Assembly: GCA_022925895.1 (NCBI GenBank)
Contig: JAKSYS010000037.1
Location: 1 to 64,000 of the forward strand
Length of the DNA stretch: 64,000 nt
Origin: Fragilaria crotonensis
Lineage: Eukaryota; Bacillariophyta; Fragilariophyceae; Fragilariales; Fragilariaceae
Direction: 5' to 3'
Below are positions 59,109 through 64,000 of the stretch, in pieces; position 1 is the stretch's first letter, and every line of letters starts with the position of its first letter. The translations under genes were made by a program, and so were the position numbers. Under the pieces are notes generated by a model. It searched no databases, was not told the DNA's origin, and was given only the letters and a program-made list of their open reading frames with translations.

Positions 59109-60035
59109 TTGTGTTTTCGTCTCTCTGTGGTCTGTGGCATTGGCGATCGCAAACGCAGGTTGGGGAATTGTTACGGATCGTTCTCGAATGGTGCAATTAT
59201 CACGCATACCTTTCTCCCACGTCTCGAATCGAAGTGGATTGTAGCTTTACTAACTTACGTTCAAAGCTTCGGAGCATCGATCCACGTCGTTGTCGCCTGC
59301 GTCCCCCCTCTGGAACGGGAAAATGGCTTTTATGTCACGGAAGAAGGGGTGAAGTCTGGACAGTTCGAAGGATCGGAAATCAGACGGAGGGCTTTTATGT
59401 CACGGAAGAAGGGGTGAAGTCTGGACAGTTCGAAGGATCGGAAATCAGACGGAGGGCTTTTATGTCACGGAAGAAGGGGTGAAGTCTGGACAGTTCGAAG
59501 GATCGGAAATCAGACGGAGGTTTGATTGCCGATTATACTTACAGGCTGCGATGCAAATGACAAGTCGAAGCTGGGAGGCATACCACATTTTCAGAGTAGT
59601 CGGCCACGATGGCTTTCGATCCATCTGGAAAGTGCATCTCAAGAAGAGTGGAGGTTGCGGAAGAAATTCGGTCCGGAAATTTGAATGAACCGTTAGAATT
59701 CGATTGAGGAAACATCGTGAACGACGCTTGGAGCTTTCCGCATATGTCTAGAAAACTGTCGTGAAGTTAGAGTGACGGGAGGATTCGTGTTGTCTCGGCA
59801 ACGACGCTATCAGTGGATATCCCAAACGATGCGGTTCAAAGGACGGCAGTGCATAACGAAGATTCGTGTTGGTCCAACGCGAAGTTCCCCTACTGTTGCG
59901 AGTGTCTCGTGGTTGACATTTCACGAATTTGTAGAGCCTCTCGAACGATGGGAGACAGACCTCCTCCGCCCACACTCTGCTGCTTTTCGATCCCCGATTG
60001 GCGGTTATGGAACTTCAAAACACATTTTTTGAGCA
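59109..60035 (+). mobile_element. LINE-like RT/RNase H remnant, second copy
   Basis: A decayed fragment homologous to the connector part of the element at 1-3.1 kb. PPLEREN aligns with PPLEREHD there, VKSGQFEGSEIRR with VTSGQFNAAEIKK, and FVEPLERWETDLLR (about 59,920-59,970) with FIDSLEPWETDLLR. No RNase H part remains. It includes a local triplication at 59,326-59,520. Confidence 0.65.
59326..59520 (+). repeat. Three exact tandem copies of a 65-bp unit
   Basis: Units 59,326-59,390, 59,391-59,455 and 59,456-59,520 are identical as read (GCTTTTATGTCACGGAAGAA...). Since 65 is not a multiple of three, each copy shifts the frame, so the expansion came after the coding sequence had lost its function. 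Perfect identity suggests a recent event. Confidence 0.92.
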
Positions 60036-60118
60036 GGGAGCCAGGGAGTGATGACTGGTTGAAGATACTTAGCTCAGTACTACAGAGAAATGTTGCACGA
60101 AGTGCAGGACATTCGAAA

Positions 60119-60295
60119 GGTGAGGTTCTTGAAGCACTAGGATTATCGGCGCATGAACGTCAGGAACGGGTCGTGTAACGTTTTCTCGATCTAACGCTGT
60201 CTACCGAGGTGAGGTTCTTGAAGCGCTTGGATTATAGGAGCATGAATGTGGCACGGGTCGCGTAAGGTTTTCTCAATCTAACGCTGTCTGCCGAG
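60119..60295. repeat. Two tandem units of about 89 bp
   Basis: GGTGAGGTTCTTGAAGC recurs at 60,119 and 60,208, and AACGCTGTCTRCCGAG ends each unit. The corresponding place in the other duplicated segment (about 26,950-27,000) has one partial unit. Confidence 0.75.
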
Positions 60296-61905
60296 GCAGA
60301 AGAGCAAGGGAACGTACCGGTAAATGAAGCCGTGGAGGTACGTTGCAAGGTTTAAAGTCGACGTTATCATTCGGGTGTCCATTGCGCATTCAGGTTGGCA
60401 TTCCGTGTAGTGATGCTCCTCGATAAACTGTGCAGTGGCCCTTCACCGATGTGGCGACGTTGGATGGTCATGCTCATAGCTGTGTCCCTGATGGTACATG
60501 TGTGCGTGGTGTCGCCTATAACCAATACCGCATCATTCTTGGTGCTGCGAACCTGATTTTGGATCCATCATCTCCATCCTGTTTCAGGTAATAGTCTGAT
60601 ACTGGTAAAGTACATCTCTTAACGTACGTATGACAAGTTACTTGAATTCGACTAAGAAGGCTTAGCTTTCTATTATCACGTTCACTCTTAAGTATGATTA
60701 ATGGTGCTTTGGCAGCGAGGATTATGATTTCAACTTTGATTTTCCTGTGTCGACCTCCTTCGCATGCCTGTCCTGTATGTATCCATGCAATTGCTCATGT
60801 TATTAAATGGATGATGATAATGCCGTGAATCCATTTGATGTCATCGCCACGTTCGTGTCCACATCTTACGCGCAGGTGGAGGGCTTGAATTTGCTGAATT
60901 TGCAAATATTGGAAGTAATCCAGGTTGCATACTTGGACACACGTGTCCATGCAGATGGATAAAGTCCACAGCCAGCAGCAGTACCATAGGAGGCGACCCC
61001 CACCAGCAAATCGGTGCTTGCACTCGCACCACGAACAACCAGCGGACCTCCGGAATCGCCGTTACAGGTGCCCTTCGCACCACCAGCACAGATTTGATTC
61101 ACGCCTTTGAAACCAAATCGGAAGTAAGCGCTGCATGCAGAAGGATTCAGTGCGTTGATCGAAACCGACATGAGGTAAGTTGCCTTTACCACAGGGGATG
61201 ACTTGAGATACCCAAGCCCAACGGTGAACAGGGCCTTACCAATTGCAGGGGCAGAAGCGTTCCTGTTGATCTTCGGCATCGTCACACCCGTAACTCGTGT
61301 GTCAAGAAAAATCAGTGCAATATCGTTGGTATAAAGAGTCTTGTCAAACAAGGGATGAGTCACGGACCTGATTCCCTTCCTGTAATACTCGTAAGGAGAA
61401 GTATTAATGCTTGTAGCGTTGACCCAAGCGTAGATTCCACTCCGGGAGTCCGAAGGAGACTGTGGAGTTAAACAGCTGGCTGTAGTCAACACAACGTCAG
61501 TACCAATCAAAGTCCCTCCGCAGCCGTAGGTGTAAGGGGCGGACGAAGGTGAGTTGAACGCAACGCCCAGTTGCGTAAAGTATGGATTCCTCTTCGGATC
61601 TGCCTTGACACCTCCGATGATGCGAGATTCCAAGTTTCGCATCGGGGAATTTACAAGGGCTTCACCTTCATCCAAAGCCGAGGCAGCCACAACAACGTGG
61701 GATGCGGCTTGGAGGACCAGGAACAGCAAGAGAAGGAAAAGGCGTCCTGTCATGATGTTGTTTGTCGTGAAAAGCTTGACTTCGAAAAAAATGAGTGCAG
61801 TTGCGGTTCCGCAAAGCTTAGCGGTGTGCCCTCCGAATCCTATCAATCCGCGTTCGTTTCCAATCGTACAGTGCGAGGTACCTGGGTACTGTACCAGGGA
61901 CGTTG
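60160..61905. repeat. Segmental duplication, copy 2 (protease gene plus flanks)
   Basis: The counterpart of 26,946-28,610, same orientation. Homology covers the 3' flank, the gene, and the 5' flank up to the CGAGGTACCTGGGT word. Confidence 0.75.
60866..61753 (-). CDS. Secreted chymotrypsin-fold (S1) protein with the catalytic His replaced
   Basis: An intact 295-residue frame. A signal peptide (MTGRLFLLLLFLVLQAASHV) and propeptide lead to ESR-IIGG (44-48). The Asp (NDIALI, Asp144) and Ser (GDSGGP, Ser234) of the triad remain, but the usual A-A-H-C is T-A-S-C, with Ser93 in place of His. S1 proteases without this His are normally inactive, so this is probably a non-catalytic homologue, perhaps a binding or decoy protein, or a gene under decay. 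The residue six before Ser234 is Gly rather than the Asp of trypsin. Even-numbered Cys and a C-terminal PSTCA are kept as in the paralogue at 27.5 kb. The start at 61,753 is set by the signal peptide. Confidence 0.85.
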   Translation of the reverse strand: MTGRLFLLLLFLVLQAASHVVVAASALDEGEALVNSPMRNLESRIIGGVKADPKRNPYFTQLGVAFNSPSSAPYTYGCGGTLIGTDVVLTTASCLTPQSPSDSRSGIYAWVNATSINTSPYEYYRKGIRSVTHPLFDKTLYTNDIALIFLDTRVTGVTMPKINRNASAPAIGKALFTVGLGYLKSSPVVKATYLMSVSINALNPSACSAYFRFGFKGVNQICAGGAKGTCNGDSGGPLVVRGASASTDLLVGVASYGTAAGCGLYPSAWTRVSKYATWITSNICKFSKFKPSTCA

Positions 61906-62098
61906 ACAAATCGCAACTTCGTCGGGTGCCTGGGACATGCGGAAATCCTTCTTGCTGGGGTTAAGGATCACCGTTTTTCACCGTTAGTTTTTGTTTTAAT
62001 TATTTATACAAAACGATTACTTATATTTAAGATTGCCGTAAAAGGTCGGACTTGCGCGTGTGAGCTTGGCTTGCGTTTTTCCAAAACCTTCTTAGCAA

Positions 62099-62125
62099 CG
62101 AAGATGGTAAGAAAAACCATCTTCG
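62099..62125. repeat. Hairpin with 10-bp stem and 7-nt loop
   Basis: CGAAGATGGT (62,099-62,108) pairs with ACCATCTTCG (62,116-62,125). It lies about 180 bp upstream of the transposase start, among other CGAAGA words, and may be a subterminal transposase-binding site. Function is inferred. Confidence 0.55.
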
Positions 62126-62307
62126 CTCGAAGACGTTTGCTTCCGAATCTCTTCGTGCTAAGTATCTTCGCATTTTCTTCTTCGTTTCACGCCGTTTTCT
62201 ACTTGGATCGAAGAAGCACGTCACATAAAAATTTGGACTGTTTGGTCTCACATCATATTTGCCTTCTTATTTTGATGTAACACATTCATTAAACTTAAAG
62301 CAACATC

Positions 62308-63311
62308 ATGGATGCGGGGAATGTTGTGACACCCGACGACATGCTTCGCCTTGGTCTGATTGCCGTGGGCTTTGCTGAGGATCGAATTCAGAAGTTGGCT
62401 CGCATAACGAACCTGAAGCGCTTCCGTGCTCATTACGGGTCGAATCCCATCGTTTATGCCTACATATGGGCAGATTTGCTAAGTACAACAAATCCAGATG
62501 CTCGGATTGATGCTGCAAAAGCGGACTTCAATGCATATTTGATGTGCCTTAACTTCCTTAAATGTTATCCCAGCGAGTCTGTCTTGGCGGGCAGGTTTGG
62601 CATGTGTGAGACAACAACACGAAAGTGGCGTTGCTTCTTTGCAAGAAAAATTCAAGCATTAAAAACGGACAAGGTATGTTATCATGGCATGTGATTTGTT
62701 TCATATAAGAACTTGCACTACCCTCCAACACATGCTTTGTTGTGGCGCAGATTTTGTGGCCTAGTACGCGTTGGACCCCAGGTCATCCTGATTTTGTAAA
62801 TGAAGATGTGCCCGTATTTTTGTTGACAGTTGACGGAGTTCATTGTCGGATGCAAGAACCCCAGCATGCAACCAAATCGAAGGATCCGTCATTTTACTCG
62901 CATAAATTTAAACAAGCAGGTGTCAACTATGAACTTGGCATCTCCGTGTTTGATAATGCTTTGGTGTGGATGAATGGCCCATTCAAAGCCAGTCGACATG
63001 ATATTACAATTTTCCGACGTGCTGGACTACAAACGCAAATTCCTCAAGGCCATCGTATTATTGGCGACTCTGGATACACTGGAGAACCTGTTGTCATAAG
63101 TACTCCTAATGCACATGATCCTGTGGCATTGCGAAAATTCAAGAGCCGCGCTCGTGCACGTCATGAATCCTTTAATGGGCGTATCAAAAACTTCAAGTGT
63201 TTAGATGAGCGTTTTCGACATGGTGTGGAGCAACATAAAGTGGTGTTTGAAGCCGTATGCGTTATATGTCAATATCAATTGGAGACAGGCTCACCGTTGT
63301 TTAGTACCTAA
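62308..63311 (+). CDS. Harbinger-type DDE transposase
   Basis: Two exons, 62,308-62,673 and 62,751-63,311, with a 77-bp GT-AG intron, 308 residues. Exon 1 gives a helical N-terminal part with FGMCETTTRKWRCFF, a likely helix-turn-helix. Exon 2 carries the DDE_Tnp_4-like catalytic core: Asp150 in LLTVDGVHCRMQEP, Asp228 in IIGDSGYTGEP, and Glu261 in RHESFNGRIKNFKCL. These residues bind metal ions for DNA cutting and joining. The frame is complete and all three residues are present, so the enzyme may be active. The start at 62,308 follows an AACATC context. It converges with the accessory gene, their stops only about 25 bp apart. Confidence 0.88.
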
Positions 63312-63336
63312 ACTTTAGGGATTCATCGCCACGTAT

Positions 63337-63861
63337 TTATCGTCCATAATAACTTGTGATAAATTTGCGGCGTTTGTTTTCCTGATATATGTGACCCCGA
63401 AATTGATCCAATGTAAACAATTGATATTCAGTGCGTGTGGTGTTGTACAATGCTCGTGGTGTCATCTGAGTATGCAGTCCATTGGAAATGTCATCTTTAA
63501 GCAAACGTTCCGCATCCGATCCTTCCCAGCGCGGAACTCCATTGCTGCTATGTGTTGCTTGCGGTCGCAACTGTCGATCGTGCATCAACGCTACAGCATC
63601 AGAGGCGCGGCGGGCATTTTGACTTCTGGCAAGGACACGCATTGATGCCAACCGACGGGTAAACAAATCCACCGGAAACGCTGCGTACTCAGGGCGGGAT
63701 GCGTACACTTCGTGCGATCCCATTTCTCTTCCACTGACCGGGATCATTCCAGATGCTAGATCTCGTTCAAGTAGCTTTTTAGCTTCACTTTTGTTCCATG
63801 GTACGGCAGTGACGGGGCGAGCGCGGGATGGAGCTGGCAGACCAAAAATGTGCTCGTCCAT
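63337..63861 (-). CDS. Accessory protein of the Harbinger unit with two W..SxAxxLLxxD modules
   Basis: A 174-residue protein made of two copies of one module: residues about 22-75 (WNKSEAKKLLERDLASG ... SRPEYAAFPVDLFTRRL) and about 112-164 (WEGSDAERLLKDDISNG ... TRTEYQLFTLDQFRGHIYQE). Each has Trp, Ser, Ala-x-x-LL-x-x-D, Gly, then R-x-EY-x-x-F-x-x-D-x-F. I recall proteins of this two-module pattern from other protists, unnamed. Harbinger transposases usually need a second, Myb-like element protein for nuclear import and DNA binding; this protein may fill that role, but it is not visibly Myb. The start at 63,861 (MDEHIF) is the first ATG; the open frame extends only five codons further with no ATG. 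Confidence 0.7.
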   Translation of the reverse strand: MDEHIFGLPAPSRARPVTAVPWNKSEAKKLLERDLASGMIPVSGREMGSHEVYASRPEYAAFPVDLFTRRLASMRVLARSQNARRASDAVALMHDRQLRPQATHSSNGVPRWEGSDAERLLKDDISNGLHTQMTPRALYNTTRTEYQLFTLDQFRGHIYQENKRRKFITSYYGR

Positions 63862-64000
63862 AGTGACAAGGCTCAAATATTTGTGTCAATAGAATGTAGC
63901 ACCATGTCGGTTGTTCACATGTAATCTCGGGAATAGAAAAATTTGGACACGTTACACATTGAAACCCGCACGATTACGATTTAAATGTGTTTAAGCAATG

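Larger units (their letters stand above)
61930..64000. mobile_element. Harbinger-type DNA transposon, right end outside the window
   Basis: A transposase gene and a convergent accessory gene form a unit. The left limit is tentative: the 24-bp sequence at 61,930-61,953 (CTGGGACATGCGGAAATCCT...) matches the terminal repeat of the MITE at 29,777 at 22 of 24 positions. Between it and the transposase lie CGAAGA-rich sequence and a 10-bp-stem hairpin. The matching right end would lie beyond 64,000. Confidence 0.55.

Overview
The window looks like nuclear DNA of a diatom, most likely a pennate species. Three things point there: a front-end fatty acid desaturase with a plastid-type presequence and two short GT-AG introns; a reverse transcriptase/RNase H element, Crypton and Copia elements of kinds I know from diatom genomes; and intergenic DNA full of GTAC-containing words. 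No tRNA, rRNA or CRISPR array was seen. The species call is inference.

Layout. 1-3.1 kb holds the tail of a LINE-like RT/RNase H remnant. 5.35-11.26 kb holds two head-to-tail Crypton elements (tyrosine recombinase plus GCR1_C-like domain), the right one carrying a 0.93-kb insertion with inverted repeats at its start codon. 4.3-25.9 kb is the main host-gene region: the desaturase, a tail-anchored ArfGAP, an At2g23090-like zinc-finger protein, and six small paralogous genes that share a basic-V-x-F motif followed by a Y/W-Y...[DE][YL]xx[FMI]R motif. Two 740-bp MITEs of one family sit at 15.9 and 17.8 kb. Two chymotrypsin-fold protease genes (27.5-28.4 and 60.9-61.8 kb) lie in a diverged duplicated segment; one keeps the catalytic triad but has a broken frame, and the other keeps its frame but has lost the catalytic His.

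The centrepiece is a nested structure. Element B (31,734-57,891) and element A (37,392-53,867) are two members of one DNA transposon family. Both start with CATCAG, both are flanked by TA duplications, and both carry the same three genes in the same relative order and orientation: a Plavaka-like (CACTA-related) zinc-finger transposase, gene X, and gene Y. A sits inside gene X of B, and a young Copia LTR element (47,282-53,725) sits inside A. Gene X ends in a region that looks like a double-stranded beta-helix 2-oxoglutarate/Fe(II) dioxygenase (HxD, then a distal RHC His about 60 residues later). That would make this a diatom parallel to fungal KDZ transposons that carry TET/JBP dioxygenases. 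Gene Y is a conserved companion of unknown function.

The right edge (about 61.9 kb onward) holds a Harbinger-type DDE transposase gene with one intron and a convergent accessory gene built of two copies of a roughly 55-residue module. A 24-bp sequence just left of this unit matches the terminal repeat of a 626-bp MITE at 29.8 kb (22 of 24), suggesting a master/MITE relationship. Many coding regions, including some in young copies, show frame breaks; real decay and assembly indels cannot be told apart here.
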